A stretch of DNA of 64,000 bases from an uncultured Flavobacteriales bacterium (GTDB lineage Bacteria > Bacteroidota > Bacteroidia > Flavobacteriales > BACL11). Under the pieces are notes generated by a model. The model was not told the DNA's origin and did no database searches. It was given only the letters and a program-made list of their open reading frames with translations. A program made the translations under genes and the position numbers. The stretch spans positions 289,996 to 353,995 of the forward strand of contig CAJIYM010000003.1 in NCBI GenBank assembly GCA_905181635.1. The letters run 5' to 3'. Shown one piece after another: positions 9,031 through 19,007 of this stretch (position 1 is the stretch's first letter; each line of letters begins with the position of its first letter).

Positions 9031-9818
9031 TATATGTACTTTATCGGATTTGTATTCACTTTTGATAATCGGACGGCAAATTTAGTAAAATTTTTGACAA
9101 GCAAATCATAAATCAAATCCTTTGTAAATTGCTCACTTTCATAGTGTCCAATATCTGCAATAACAATCTTATTTTCAGCATCAAAAAACTCATGATATTT
9201 AAAGTCAGCTGTTATAAAAACATCCGCCTTTGCCTCTATTGCATTTTCCAACAAAAAACTACCGCTACCTCCGCAAACAGCAACCCTTTTAATCTGTTTC
9301 TCAGACAAAAGAGTATGCTTCACGCAATCTGTTTGCATATTCAATTTTAAATTTTTAAGAAATTCCTTCGCATCAATAGCTTCATTAAGCTCACCAATAA
9401 TTCCTGAACCAACCAAATTTGAGTTTAAACCTTCTTTTGGTAATAAAACCTTGCAATTTTTTAACATTAATTTTTCTGCAATTTTAGCACTTACGCCATT
9501 ATGCACATTATCCAAGTTAGTATGAATAGCATATATTGCAATGTCATTCTTTATCGCTTTTATAACTGTACGCTCAATATAATTTGATCCATTTAACTTT
9601 TTAAGTCCACTAAAAATAATAGGGTGATGAGCAATTACTAGATTACATCCAGTTTCTATTGCCTCATCAATTATATCTTCTGTACAATCTAAAGTGACAA
9701 GAGCTGACTTAACTATTGCATCAGAATTTCCAATAATTAAACCACAATTATCATAGCTTTCTTGATATTCTAATGGCGCAAAAGATTCTAAAAAACTAGT
9801 TACTTCTTTTATTTTCAT
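9030..9818 (-). CDS. Nif3-like dinuclear metal center protein, compact form
   Basis: A 262-residue member of the Nif3/YbgI family, hexameric proteins that bind two metal ions and have an ill-defined hydrolase-like role. Metal-site motifs are present: LVIAHHPIIFSGLK (His-His, about 60-73), IHTNLDN (about 98-104) and DIGHYESE near the C terminus. Many Bacteroidota members are about 365 residues because of an inserted PII-like domain; this one lacks it and resembles the short E. coli form. It shares an operon with the zinc-ribbon gene. Confidence 0.88.
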   Translation of the reverse strand: MKIKEVTSFLESFAPLEYQESYDNCGLIIGNSDAIVKSALVTLDCTEDIIDEAIETGCNLVIAHHPIIFSGLKKLNGSNYIERTVIKAIKNDIAIYAIHTNLDNVHNGVSAKIAEKLMLKNCKVLLPKEGLNSNLVGSGIIGELNEAIDAKEFLKNLKLNMQTDCVKHTLLSEKQIKRVAVCGGSGSFLLENAIEAKADVFITADFKYHEFFDAENKIVIADIGHYESEQFTKDLIYDLLVKNFTKFAVRLSKVNTNPIKYI

Positions 9819-9878
9819 TCTTCAAAAATACAAAACCAAAGTCTATTCATCAATTTCTAATATCTTAAATCTAAATCT

Positions 9879-9886
9879 TATCTTTG
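9879..9886 (+). promoter_or_regulatory. -7 box for the lpxK operon
   Basis: TATCTTTG matches TAnnTTTG exactly and ends only 5 bases before the lpxK ATG, which implies a leaderless or near-leaderless transcript. No convincing -33 TTG is present. Confidence 0.5.
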
Positions 9887-9891
9887 CTAAG

Positions 9892-10962
9892 ATGAAATGG
9901 ACCAATTTTAATATAAGAACTTTTAAATCTCTTACACATTTTCTATTACTGCCATTATCATTCATTTACTTAAGCATTACTAGTATCCGTAATTTATTAT
10001 TTGACTTTGGATTTTTTAAAGAAAAAACACATCAAATTCCTATAATTTGCATTGGTAATTTATCAGTTGGAGGATCAGGTAAAACACCGCACACCCAATA
10101 CCTTTTTGATTTATTAAAGAACAAATATAAAGTTGCTGTACTAAGCAGAGGATATGGACGTAAAAATTCCAGTTTACAACTTGTTGAAATTACAAGTCGA
10201 GCTATAGATGTAGGTGATGAACCTTTACAACTAAAGCAAAATAACCCAGAATGCTTAGTTTTAGTGGAAAAGAACAGAAACAAGGGAGTAATTCATATTC
10301 TAAGACATTTTCCTAAAACAGAAATTATATTACTAGATGATGGGTATCAGCACAGATGGATAAAAGCAGGATTTAACATCATTGTTACCCCATTCTCATC
10401 TCCTTTTTACGACGACTTCCTTATGCCATTTGGTAAATTAAGAGAAAGCAAGAAAGCGGTCACAAGAGCAAATGCTGTAATTTTTAGTAAATCTCCTGAA
10501 AATACCAATCCTACTTTAAAAAAAGGAATGCTAGAAAGGTTACATCTCTTTTCTCATCAAAAAGCTTATTTTTCAGTAATTAAATATCATCAATTCAAAT
10601 CTATAAAAAATAATACTGAGCTTGAAGAAATAGACCCACATAGCATTACCTTAGTGAGTGGTATTTCAAATGCAAAACCACTGATAAAATACCTTAAAGA
10701 AAAAGGGCATAGTATTAGTCATTTAAAGTACTCTGATCATCACAATTACTGCATTAATGATATTAATAATATCTTAGCTAGATACAAAGCTGAAGAAAGC
10801 GCAAAAAAACTTATCTTAACCACCGAAAAAGATGCAACAAAACTAAAGCAGTTTTCACATTACTTTAAGGATGTTAATTTTTATTATATCCCTATTGAAA
10901 TAAAAATTGACCAGTCAGAAAAATTTAAAAACCAGATACTTAATTATGTTGAAAAAAATTAA
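9892..10962 (+). CDS. lpxK: Tetraacyldisaccharide 4'-kinase
   Basis: A 356-residue inner-membrane-associated kinase that phosphorylates the 4' position of lipid A disaccharide in the Raetz pathway. An N-terminal hydrophobic segment (about 14-38) is followed by the P-loop GNLSVGGSGKTPHTQYL (about 56-72) and the family motif LLDDGYQHRW. It opens an operon; the purine phosphorylase start overlaps its last 17 bases. A second lipid A gene, lpxH, lies four genes downstream in the same run. Confidence 0.95.
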   Translation: MKWTNFNIRTFKSLTHFLLLPLSFIYLSITSIRNLLFDFGFFKEKTHQIPIICIGNLSVGGSGKTPHTQYLFDLLKNKYKVAVLSRGYGRKNSSLQLVEITSRAIDVGDEPLQLKQNNPECLVLVEKNRNKGVIHILRHFPKTEIILLDDGYQHRWIKAGFNIIVTPFSSPFYDDFLMPFGKLRESKKAVTRANAVIFSKSPENTNPTLKKGMLERLHLFSHQKAYFSVIKYHQFKSIKNNTELEEIDPHSITLVSGISNAKPLIKYLKEKGHSISHLKYSDHHNYCINDINNILARYKAEESAKKLILTTEKDATKLKQFSHYFKDVNFYYIPIEIKIDQSEKFKNQILNYVEKN

Positions 10963-11755
10963 GAAATCAGCAGAATTCTTACAAAAAAAAACAGATTTCA
11001 ATCCTCAAGTAGGCATAATACTAGGCACAGGACTTGGTGGTTTAGTAAATGAAATTGAGATTGAACACTCCATTTCTTATGAAGAAATTCCTAATTTTCC
11101 GGTCTCAACAGTTGAAGGTCATTCAGGCCGATTAATTTTCGGAAATCTTGGGGGAAAAAAAGTGGTTGCCATGCAAGGTCGCTTTCATTTTTACGAAGGA
11201 TACTCTATGCATAGAGTTACTTTCCCTGTACGAGTAATGAAATTACTTGGAATCAAAAACCTTATTGTTTCAAATGCAAGTGGCGGAATAAACCCTAGCT
11301 ATGAAGTGGGTGATTTAATGATATTAAGTGATCACATTAACTTAATTCCTAATCCATTAATTGGTCAAAATATTGCAGAGCTAGGACCAAGGTTCCCTGA
11401 CATGAGTGAAACATATTGCCCAACCCTCATCAATAAAGCTGAAATAGTAGCAAAAACTAATAACATTAATGTTCAAAAAGGAATTTATATTGCTTTAACA
11501 GGACCTACTTTAGAAACTCCTGCCGAATATAAATACATGCGCATTATTGGAGGAGATACTGTTGGAATGTCAACTGCACCAGAAGTAATTGTAGCCAGAC
11601 ATATGGAAATCCCTTGTTTTGCTATATCAGTAATTACTGACCTTGGTGTACATGGAAAAATAAAAAAAGTAACTCATAAAGAAATACAAGGTGTTTCAGA
11701 AATAGCAGAACCAAAACTAACCCTAATAATTAAAGAACTCATAGCCTCAATATAA
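10946..11755 (+). CDS. Purine-nucleoside phosphorylase
   Basis: A 269-residue enzyme of the trimeric PNP family, which splits inosine and guanosine with phosphate to the base and ribose-1-phosphate. Signatures are IILGTGLGGLV near the N terminus (phosphate site), NASGGINPSYEVGD (about 107-120) and TGPTLETPAEYK. The start at 10946 (MLKKIKKSAEF) is preferred over an upstream in-frame start at 10907, because it gives a normal N terminus and a 17-base overlap with lpxK. Its stop overlaps the next start in TAATG. Confidence 0.93.
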   Translation: MLKKIKKSAEFLQKKTDFNPQVGIILGTGLGGLVNEIEIEHSISYEEIPNFPVSTVEGHSGRLIFGNLGGKKVVAMQGRFHFYEGYSMHRVTFPVRVMKLLGIKNLIVSNASGGINPSYEVGDLMILSDHINLIPNPLIGQNIAELGPRFPDMSETYCPTLINKAEIVAKTNNINVQKGIYIALTGPTLETPAEYKYMRIIGGDTVGMSTAPEVIVARHMEIPCFAISVITDLGVHGKIKKVTHKEIQGVSEIAEPKLTLIIKELIASI

Positions 11756-13092
11756 TGAAGAAAATTATCCTACTTTTAAGCATTTCTCTAGTTACTCTAA
11801 TTAGTAATGCACAACAAACTGCAAACCTTTTATTCCATTGGCAGGACACAACACTAGTTGGCTCATGGGCATACGACAATACATATAACGAATGCTGGGG
11901 GACGGTTGTAAATAACAGAGAAATTGCAATTATTGGTTCAACTGCAGGAACACACTTCTTTGATGTAACTGACCCAGTAAATAGCACTGAAGTTGCTTTT
12001 GTATCAGGAGCCTATACCGGAGGAGGGGTAATCCATAGAGATTATCATGATTTTAATGGGTATCTATATGTAGTCTGTGATGAGGGAAGTTCATCCACAT
12101 TACAGATTATTGATGTCTCTAACTTACCAAATACTGTCAATACAGTATATGATTCTAATCAACTATTTACAAAATCTCATAATATCTTTATTGATACAGC
12201 AACCGCAAAATTATATGCTTGCGCTTCTAACTCCGCAATGGATATATATAGTCTAGCTAATCCTACAAATCCTACTTTCATTTACTCATACAATGATGTT
12301 GGTCATGTCCATGATGCTTTTGTTAGAAATGATACTGCATTCTTAAATTGCGGAAGCCAAGGCTTAAGAGTAATGGATTTTTCAATGGTAAACACAATAG
12401 GTGACCAACCCACACAATTAGCAACATTTACTTCTTATCCTGATGCTGGTTACAATCATTCAGGATGGCTAAATAATGATGGAACACTTTATATTATGCA
12501 AGATGAAAACCATGGCTATGATGTTAAAATACTAGATGTTGCTGATTTAAGTAATATTTCAGTTTTAGCTACTTTTAACTCTGGAGTTGACCCACAATCA
12601 ATGGCACATAATGGAATTATAAAAGGAGATTTAGCCTATATTCCTTATTACCATGATGGCTTAAGAGTTTTTGATATTTCTGACCCGAACAATCCAATTC
12701 AAACATGGGAATACGACACTTATTCTCCTAATAGCCATGCATCCTATAAAGGAGCTTGGGGAGTTTATCCATATTTTCCTTCAGGTAATATTGTTGTTTC
12801 AGATATGCAAACTGGACTTTATTTACTTGATTGTAAAAATACAACATCAATAATTGAAAATAAATTAACTCAAAATCTATTCCCTAACCCAGCAGCAACT
12901 CATTTTATTATTAAGAACTCAAAAGCAGAAAAATTTACTTTATACAATAGTATGGGAGCTAAAGTACTTGAGAAAGAAATTAACACAAATCAAAATACTA
13001 TTTACAGAGAAAACCTAAGTAATGGTTTGTACTTTTACACCCTTAATAAAAAAGGAGAAATAGTTGAATCAGGAAAAGTAATTTTTGAATAA
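11755..13092 (+). CDS. Secreted LVIVD-repeat (choice-of-anchor B) protein with T9SS sorting domain
   Basis: A 445-residue protein with signal peptide MKKIILLLSISLVTLISNAQ. The body is a probable beta-propeller of LVIVD-like repeats, seen as LQIIDVSNLPN, LRVMDFSMV, VKILDVADLSN and LRVFDISDPNNP, the layout of choice-of-anchor B proteins. The last 75 residues form a type A sorting domain: NLFPNPAATHFIIKNS, then FTLYNSMGAKVLEKE and GLYFYTLN. It is therefore expected to cross the outer membrane through the type IX system, whose porU and porV are also in this window. It sits between housekeeping genes with one-base overlaps on both sides. The ligand is unknown. Confidence 0.85.
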   Translation: MKKIILLLSISLVTLISNAQQTANLLFHWQDTTLVGSWAYDNTYNECWGTVVNNREIAIIGSTAGTHFFDVTDPVNSTEVAFVSGAYTGGGVIHRDYHDFNGYLYVVCDEGSSSTLQIIDVSNLPNTVNTVYDSNQLFTKSHNIFIDTATAKLYACASNSAMDIYSLANPTNPTFIYSYNDVGHVHDAFVRNDTAFLNCGSQGLRVMDFSMVNTIGDQPTQLATFTSYPDAGYNHSGWLNNDGTLYIMQDENHGYDVKILDVADLSNISVLATFNSGVDPQSMAHNGIIKGDLAYIPYYHDGLRVFDISDPNNPIQTWEYDTYSPNSHASYKGAWGVYPYFPSGNIVVSDMQTGLYLLDCKNTTSIIENKLTQNLFPNPAATHFIIKNSKAEKFTLYNSMGAKVLEKEINTNQNTIYRENLSNGLYFYTLNKKGEIVESGKVIFE

Positions 13093-14540
13093 TGAGTTTA
13101 AGAAATAAATATGAAGTTGTCATCGGGCTAGAAGTTCACGCTCAATTACTAACTAAAACAAAAGCCTATTCTTCAGATGAAAATATTTATGGTGAAGCTC
13201 CCAATACTAAAACATCTGTAATTTCATTAGGACACCCAGGCACACTACCCAAAAGTAATGAAAAAGTAATTGAATATGCTGTAAAAATGGGGATAGCTGT
13301 GGGAGCTGACATAAGAGAAAGAAATGAGTATGCCCGTAAAAATTATTTTTATGCTGATTTACCAAAAGGATATCAAATCACACAAGATACTACTCCTATA
13401 TGCAATGGTGGAGTTATACAAATTAAAGACGCTGTTGGAAATCCAAAAAAGATAAAAATAACAAGAATCCATATGGAGGAGGATGCTGGAAAATCAATTC
13501 ATGATTTAGATCCCTTCCATACTTTAATTGATTTAAACAGAGCTGGAGTACCGCTAATTGAAGTTGTTTCTGAACCAGATGTCCGTTCGTCTGATGAGGC
13601 ATATCAATACATAAATGAAGTTAGAAAATTGGTACGCTATTTAGATATCTGTGATGGTAATATGGAAGAAGGTTCTTTAAGATGTGACGCCAATATTTCA
13701 GTAATGCTGAAAGGAAGTAATGAATTCGGAACAAAAGTAGAAGTTAAAAATATGAACTCGACTAGAAATGTAAAACGAGCTATTGAGTTTGAAATAGATA
13801 GACAAATAGCTTTAGTAGAAGCCGGTAAAAAAGTAAGCCATGAAACAAGAAGTTTTAATGCAGCTAACAATTCTACTATTTCAATGCGACATAAAGAAGA
13901 AGCAAATGACTATCGCTACTTCCCTGAACCGGACTTGCAAGCAGTAATTATTACTCGAGAATATATTGAAAAAATAAGAAATAACTTACCTCCTCTTCCA
14001 AGTGAACTTTTCAAAAAATTTACTACTGAATTTGGTTTATCAGATTATGATGCCAATATCCTTACAGATGAGAAAGGAATTGCACTATACTTCAATGAAT
14101 TATGCTGCTTAACCAAAAACTATAAGTCAGCTGCTAATTTTGTAAATGGAAGTGTCAAATCTTACTTAAATGAAAAAGCAATTAGCATTACCGAATTCAG
14201 TATAAAGCCTAAAAGATTAGCCAGCCTCATTTCTATTGTTGATGAAGGGAAAGTAAGTAATACAGTAGCCACATCAAAAGTATTCACTACAATGCTTAAA
14301 TGTAATGATATGGCTGATAAAATAGCAACTGACAATAACTGGACACAAGAAAGTGATAGCGATGCTTTAAGAGATTATATAAAACTCGCAATCGCTAAAT
14401 ACCCAGAAAAAGCAAAAGAATATAAAGAAGGTAAAAAAGGATTAATTGGCCTATTCATGGGAGAAGTAATGAAACTTTCTAAAGGACAAGCTGACCCAAA
14501 ATTAGCTAACCAATTACTAAGAAATCAACTAGAAAAATAA
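13092..14540 (+). CDS. gatB: Asp-tRNA(Asn)/Glu-tRNA(Gln) amidotransferase subunit B
   Basis: A 482-residue protein that binds mischarged Glu-tRNA(Gln) or Asp-tRNA(Asn) and, with GatA and GatC, converts the amino acid to its amide. The N-terminal cradle has VIGLEVHAQL (about 10-19), RKNYFYADLPKGYQI and the tRNA-contact region EVVSEPDVRS. A C-terminal YqeY-like helical domain ends the protein. gatA and gatC are not in this window. It overlaps the preceding gene by one base and lies 2 bases before lpxH. Confidence 0.96.
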   Translation: MSLRNKYEVVIGLEVHAQLLTKTKAYSSDENIYGEAPNTKTSVISLGHPGTLPKSNEKVIEYAVKMGIAVGADIRERNEYARKNYFYADLPKGYQITQDTTPICNGGVIQIKDAVGNPKKIKITRIHMEEDAGKSIHDLDPFHTLIDLNRAGVPLIEVVSEPDVRSSDEAYQYINEVRKLVRYLDICDGNMEEGSLRCDANISVMLKGSNEFGTKVEVKNMNSTRNVKRAIEFEIDRQIALVEAGKKVSHETRSFNAANNSTISMRHKEEANDYRYFPEPDLQAVIITREYIEKIRNNLPPLPSELFKKFTTEFGLSDYDANILTDEKGIALYFNELCCLTKNYKSAANFVNGSVKSYLNEKAISITEFSIKPKRLASLISIVDEGKVSNTVATSKVFTTMLKCNDMADKIATDNNWTQESDSDALRDYIKLAIAKYPEKAKEYKEGKKGLIGLFMGEVMKLSKGQADPKLANQLLRNQLEK

Positions 14541-14542
14541 TT

Positions 14543-15286
14543 TTGATTAAAGACAAAATATATTTTGCTTCCGACTTCCATTTAGGAGCACCTAATATGG
14601 CGGAAAGCCATAAAAGAGAAAAAAAGATTGTACAGTGGCTTTCTGAAATTGAAAAAGACGCAAAAGCAATTTATTTAGTTGGAGATATTTTTGATTTCTG
14701 GTTTGAATACAATAAAGTTGCTCCTAAAGGATTTGTTCGTTTATTAGGTAAGATTGCAAACTTAACCGATAAAGGAATACAAGTACATCTATTTGCAGGC
14801 AACCATGATTTATGGATGAAAGATTATCTAGAAAAGGAAATAGGTGCTATCATACATCACGGAAACATCATTATTCAGGAAGGAGACAAAAAGATACTTA
14901 TAGGACACGGAGATGGATTAGGAAGTGGAGACAATTTATATAAAATTCTTAAAAAAATATTTACTTCAAAAATCTGTAAATGGATATTTGCTCGTTTACA
15001 TCCCAACTTTGCATTTACTTTAGCACATACTTGGAGTAACAATAGTCGTAAAGGTGTTGGTGAAGCCAAGTTTATTAGTAAGGAGAAAGAAATTCTTTTT
15101 GGCTACTGTCAAGAACAACAGAAAATTAATCCTGTTGATTATTATGTATTTGGTCACAGGCATTTACCCCTTGAAATTAAGATAGATAAAAAAGCTACTT
15201 ACATTAACCTTGGGGAATGGATAAGCCAAAAAAATTATGGGGTCCTAGAAAAGGGAATAATAAAATTAGAAACCTACAGGCAATAA
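14543..15286 (+). CDS. lpxH: UDP-2,3-diacylglucosamine diphosphatase
   Basis: A 247-residue calcineurin-like phosphoesterase that makes lipid X in lipid A synthesis. All metal-site motifs are visible in order: FASDFHLG (about 7-14), GDIFDFW (about 46-52), AGNHDLWM (about 83-90), IGHGDGLG (about 119-126) and FGHRHLP (about 202-208). The start is a TTG at 14543; no ATG lies close enough upstream of the DFH motif. It is the last gene of the operon and is followed by a strong hairpin terminator. Confidence 0.92.
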   Translation: MIKDKIYFASDFHLGAPNMAESHKREKKIVQWLSEIEKDAKAIYLVGDIFDFWFEYNKVAPKGFVRLLGKIANLTDKGIQVHLFAGNHDLWMKDYLEKEIGAIIHHGNIIIQEGDKKILIGHGDGLGSGDNLYKILKKIFTSKICKWIFARLHPNFAFTLAHTWSNNSRKGVGEAKFISKEKEILFGYCQEQQKINPVDYYVFGHRHLPLEIKIDKKATYINLGEWISQKNYGVLEKGIIKLETYRQ

Positions 15287-15287
15287 A

Positions 15288-15318
15288 AAAGCCATCAGAT
15301 ATGATGGCTTTCTTTTTA
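15288..15318. terminator. Bidirectional terminator between lpxH and the M43 protease gene
   Basis: AAAGCCATCA and TGATGGCTTT form a perfect 10-bp stem around GATA. T-rich tracts follow on both strands, so it can end the plus-strand lpxH operon and the minus-strand protease gene. Confidence 0.85.
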
Positions 15319-15331
15319 TATTTAGATTTGA

Positions 15332-17863
15332 TTATTTTAGTATTAATTTATCCGTTATAATTACATCTCCATCAGCAACAACCTGAACAAAATAAATTCC
15401 CGTTACAAGATGAGATAAATCAATATTATCGATCATGTAATAGTTAGTTACAATCTCATCTTCAAATAAATGAATTATCTCCTCACCTAAGATATTTATC
15501 AACTTAACCTCAACCTCTTTATTAACTAAATTATTAAGTTCAATAAACAATTTACCATCTGAAGGATTAGGGAAAATTGAAAGTCTTGAAGCAATAGTAC
15601 TATTAGAAAGCATTAAATTAGCAGCTTCTCCAATTTCAATATTATCTAGATAGAAATTATTTGCACTACCATTAGTTACATATTCAAATTTGAATCTGAT
15701 ATTGTCATTTTTTAATTGATTCTTTGTCATAACTGTATCATTCCACTCTGATGCAGTTGGTCTAAAATTAGTTGTATACAAACCTGCATTAGCCACTTGC
15801 ACATTAGTTAATGAGCCTAGAGTTCTCCATATTTCTCCACAATCATTTGAGTAATATACATTAACCTCATTCATAGGGAAAGTATTTAATGAAGCTCCTG
15901 AATAAGAAAACTTAATTGCTGGATTTGTTAAAGCACTTAAATCATATGCTATAGAGATTAACTCATCAGTTCCTAAAGTCAAATTATTTTTATTTATCAT
16001 TAATCCTGCTGATCCAGAAACGGCTACTCCATTTATCCATTCCCATGAAGAGTTCTCAATTGTATTAAAATCCCAATCAGCAGAAGGAACAGCTTTACTT
16101 ATTTGCCAGTCATTAGATAGTTCAGAAACATCTTCAAAATCATAAGTATAAGCTCCAGCAGTGTTTGAAGATGAGGAAGGAGAAATAATAATTATGTTTT
16201 CTTTAACAGTTGTGGAGGAGCAAGAATTAATGTAATAAGCCACATATGTTTTTTTCTCTATTTCACCTCTATAAAAAAGTGTATCCGCAAAATAACCATT
16301 AAAAAATAAAGTGGAATCTGTTTGAATTGTATCTATGTAAGTTGCATTTAACATACTGTCTGTATTTAATTGATTTAGCAACCAATAAGAATCAATACTG
16401 TATCCTTCATTATCAATGTGAAGGGAAATACTTGAAGCGCCAAGTGCAACTAATTCACTTTCTGAACCTTGTATAATTAATGTTTCAATAATTGAGTCAT
16501 AAGAAGTTGCATCTAGCAAATTTAGATCAGATAGATTGGAAGATCTAGCCTCAGTAGTTTCATTGTATTCAATAGTTAAAGATACATCATAACTTCCTGA
16601 AGAACTATAAGTATGAGCAACCAAATCTGCATTTGAGTTATCTGTATTACCATCACCATAATCCCAAATCATTGAGCTAACTGTACCTGAAGGAAATTGT
16701 GTTTTATTTCCTTTTAACACTATACTTTCTCCTAAACACATTAAGTATTTTCCTGAAGAACTAATAAAATCAGTATTTTGACTACAAATTGGTGTTATAA
16801 AGCCATCTTCCACACCAGTTAGTATAATATTTTCATCTGACCACATGTACTCTCTATACCCAATACCTGAAACACCTGATTCTTCATCATATAACCCTTC
16901 CAAAGTTTCATTCATAACTTCGTTTTGCCCCATCGTAAACATAGTAACATTAGCATCAGAAGAATAATCCATATAATTAACAAACATTTCACCAGCAGGG
17001 CTTAGAGAATCTGCTACACATCCCCAGGGCACTAGTCCAGTGCTAGGATTAACTAGACCAACATGATAAGGGAAATCTGATATGTTTATTCCATAGTTAG
17101 GTTCTCTTGCAGGAGGAGTGTCTTTTACATTATCATCACCACAAGATGCATCCCCCCAAACATGCCTTAAACCTAACCAATGTCCACACTCATGGGTTAA
17201 AGTTCCCCCAGAGACCATTTGGCTAGCTAACAATACAACTCCGTCAGTAGACATACTTCCTGTAGAAGGAAATTGTGCATAACCTAGCAAAGTATTTCCA
17301 TCAGCTTGTGGTTGAAACTTTTGTAGTGTCCAGATATTAAGGTATTGATACGAGTTCCAATAGCTCAATGCTTTAACTGCATCTCTAGGCTCCGGCTCAT
17401 TAGTCAATTCTGAACGCACCCTAATAATACCAGAAGTTGGGTTTCCTTGAGGATCTATTTTAGCTAAACGAAATTCAACATTCAGGTCTCCTCTTACAGA
17501 AGCAAAAATATCTGGTGTTTTATTTAAAAAATTAGAAGCTTGACCATTTATATTAGCATTTAAAATATCTAAAGCACCTTGAATAGAAACATCAGAAATA
17601 TTTTCACCACCTAAATTATGTATAACATGTACTACAACTGGAATAATTTTTTTACCATTCTCTACTTTTAAGTTCTTCATTTTACCTAAGACTGATTCAT
17701 AGTCAGACTCTAAATCAGCGTTAATCCCATCAAGATTCTGATAAAATATCGGGAATTTCTGTTTTTGCTCTTCAAAAGAACCGTCATAAGTACCACATTG
17801 TTGTGCATTTACAGAAGTGACTAATGACAAAGCAAAAATTAAGAGTAAAGATATATTTTTCAT
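15332..17863 (-). CDS. Secreted M43 (cytophagalysin-type) zinc metalloprotease with PKD and T9SS sorting domains
   Basis: An 843-residue exported protein. The signal peptide covers about residues 1-20. The zinc site HECGHWLGLRHVWG (about 222-235) fits HExxHxxGxxH of pappalysin/cytophagalysin M43 proteases, and MFVNYMDYSSD behind it supplies the Met-turn. A PKD-like domain follows (about 385-430, with DYGDGNTDNS). Residues about 590-740 look like a jelly-roll or adhesion domain. The last 80 residues are a type A sorting domain (LSIFPNPSDGKLFIELNN, then a GIYFVQV strand). It is probably a surface or secreted protease. It stands alone on the minus strand. Confidence 0.9.
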   Translation of the reverse strand: MKNISLLLIFALSLVTSVNAQQCGTYDGSFEEQKQKFPIFYQNLDGINADLESDYESVLGKMKNLKVENGKKIIPVVVHVIHNLGGENISDVSIQGALDILNANINGQASNFLNKTPDIFASVRGDLNVEFRLAKIDPQGNPTSGIIRVRSELTNEPEPRDAVKALSYWNSYQYLNIWTLQKFQPQADGNTLLGYAQFPSTGSMSTDGVVLLASQMVSGGTLTHECGHWLGLRHVWGDASCGDDNVKDTPPAREPNYGINISDFPYHVGLVNPSTGLVPWGCVADSLSPAGEMFVNYMDYSSDANVTMFTMGQNEVMNETLEGLYDEESGVSGIGYREYMWSDENIILTGVEDGFITPICSQNTDFISSSGKYLMCLGESIVLKGNKTQFPSGTVSSMIWDYGDGNTDNSNADLVAHTYSSSGSYDVSLTIEYNETTEARSSNLSDLNLLDATSYDSIIETLIIQGSESELVALGASSISLHIDNEGYSIDSYWLLNQLNTDSMLNATYIDTIQTDSTLFFNGYFADTLFYRGEIEKKTYVAYYINSCSSTTVKENIIIISPSSSSNTAGAYTYDFEDVSELSNDWQISKAVPSADWDFNTIENSSWEWINGVAVSGSAGLMINKNNLTLGTDELISIAYDLSALTNPAIKFSYSGASLNTFPMNEVNVYYSNDCGEIWRTLGSLTNVQVANAGLYTTNFRPTASEWNDTVMTKNQLKNDNIRFKFEYVTNGSANNFYLDNIEIGEAANLMLSNSTIASRLSIFPNPSDGKLFIELNNLVNKEVEVKLINILGEEIIHLFEDEIVTNYYMIDNIDLSHLVTGIYFVQVVADGDVIITDKLILK

Positions 17864-17960
17864 AACGAATGAATTTGATTAAATTTTAAGGAAACAAATA
17901 TAATGATTATCTACTATTATAGACAATATCTTACATAAAAATATAAAAAGGAATACGCTG

Positions 17961-18815
17961 TTAGCATATATGCTTTTCAGCATGATAAGAAGATCGAACT
18001 AAAGGACTGCTCTCAACATGCTGAAAACCAAGAGAAAGACCAATATCCCTATACTTATCAAATTGAGCAGGAGTGATAAATTCGAGAACAGAAAGATGTT
18101 TTTTTGATGGCTGCAAATACTGACCAATAGTCATTATAGAAACACCCACTTCCCTTAAATCACGCATAGTTTCAACAACTTCCTCTTGAGTCTCGCCTAG
18201 TCCAAGCATAATTCCAGATTTAGTTCTAATACCACCTTCATTTAGGTACCTTAATACATCCAAACTTCTATCATATTTGGCCTGTATTCTTACCTTTTTT
18301 GTTAATCTCCTCACTGTCTCCATATTGTGAGAAACCACTTCAGGTGCTACATCAATAATTGGTTGGATATCCTTTAGTTTGCCCTTAAAATCAGGAATTA
18401 AAGTTTCCATTGTTGTTTTAGGGTTTTCTTTTCTTATTTCATTTATAGTTTCCACCCAAATACTTGCACCACCATCTCTCAAATCATCTCGATCAACAGA
18501 AGTAATAACAGCATGTTTCACTTTCATTAAATGAACAGAACGCGCTACTTTTTTTGGTTCTAGAATATCAACAGCTAATGGGCGTCCAGTCATTACATTA
18601 CAAAAACCACATGATCTTGTACAAATATTCCCAAGAATCATAAAAGTTGCCGTTCCAGCACCCCAACACTCCCCCATATTTGGGCAATTTCCACTTTCAC
18701 AAATAGTATGTAAATCATGAGATTTAGTGATTCCCCTAACAGCCTTGTAAGCTTGACCAGTTGGTAGCTTAACCTTTAACCACTTAGGCTTTTTTATTTT
18801 TTCTTGAATCTCCAA
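17961..18815 (-). CDS. lipA: Lipoyl synthase
   Basis: A radical SAM enzyme of about 284 residues that inserts two sulfurs into protein-bound octanoate. The auxiliary cluster Cys are in [12 protein letters not shown] and the radical SAM CxxxCxxC is CTRSCGFC. The usual opening [13 protein letters not shown] is near the start. I place the start at TTG 18815-18813, 7 bases after the stop of the small lipoprotein gene. An in-frame ATG at 18848 would add 11 residues and overlap that gene by 26 bases. The downstream end carries RSSYHAEKH, normal for the family. Confidence 0.93.
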   Translation of the reverse strand: MEIQEKIKKPKWLKVKLPTGQAYKAVRGITKSHDLHTICESGNCPNMGECWGAGTATFMILGNICTRSCGFCNVMTGRPLAVDILEPKKVARSVHLMKVKHAVITSVDRDDLRDGGASIWVETINEIRKENPKTTMETLIPDFKGKLKDIQPIIDVAPEVVSHNMETVRRLTKKVRIQAKYDRSLDVLRYLNEGGIRTKSGIMLGLGETQEEVVETMRDLREVGVSIMTIGQYLQPSKKHLSVLEFITPAQFDKYRDIGLSLGFQHVESSPLVRSSYHAEKHIC

Positions 18816-18822
18816 AATAAAT

Positions 18823-18945
18823 TTAAGCTGGTAAAACTGATGTTTCAACTTCAGCTACACCTGGACATTGATCAGCATTAAGCGCACAAGATGAAATAAA
18901 ACTAACTAAGACAATTGCTATTGCAAAAAACACTACTTTTTTCAT
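18823..18945 (-). CDS. Small lipoprotein (40 residues)
   Basis: A 40-codon frame starts [20 protein letters not shown], a clean lipoprotein signal with Cys20 as lipid anchor, and continues [20 protein letters not shown] before a stop. The mature peptide would have only about 21 residues, with one further Cys and a CPG motif. It lies directly upstream of lipA on the same strand. Similar tiny Cys-Pro lipoproteins are, as far as I recall, widespread in Flavobacteriales but have no known function. The good signal peptide and exact fit before lipA argue that it is real. Confidence 0.72.
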   Translation of the reverse strand: MKKVVFFAIAIVLVSFISSCALNADQCPGVAEVETSVLPA

Positions 18946-18989
18946 GTTAAATAATTTTCTACAAAAATACATTTTTAAAACAGATTATC

Positions 18990-18997
18990 TATCTTTG
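18990..18997 (+). promoter_or_regulatory. -7 box for the ung operon
   Basis: TATCTTTG matches TAnnTTTG and ends 10 bases before the ung ATG. Confidence 0.5.
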
Positions 18998-19007
18998 AAA
19001 TAATAAA

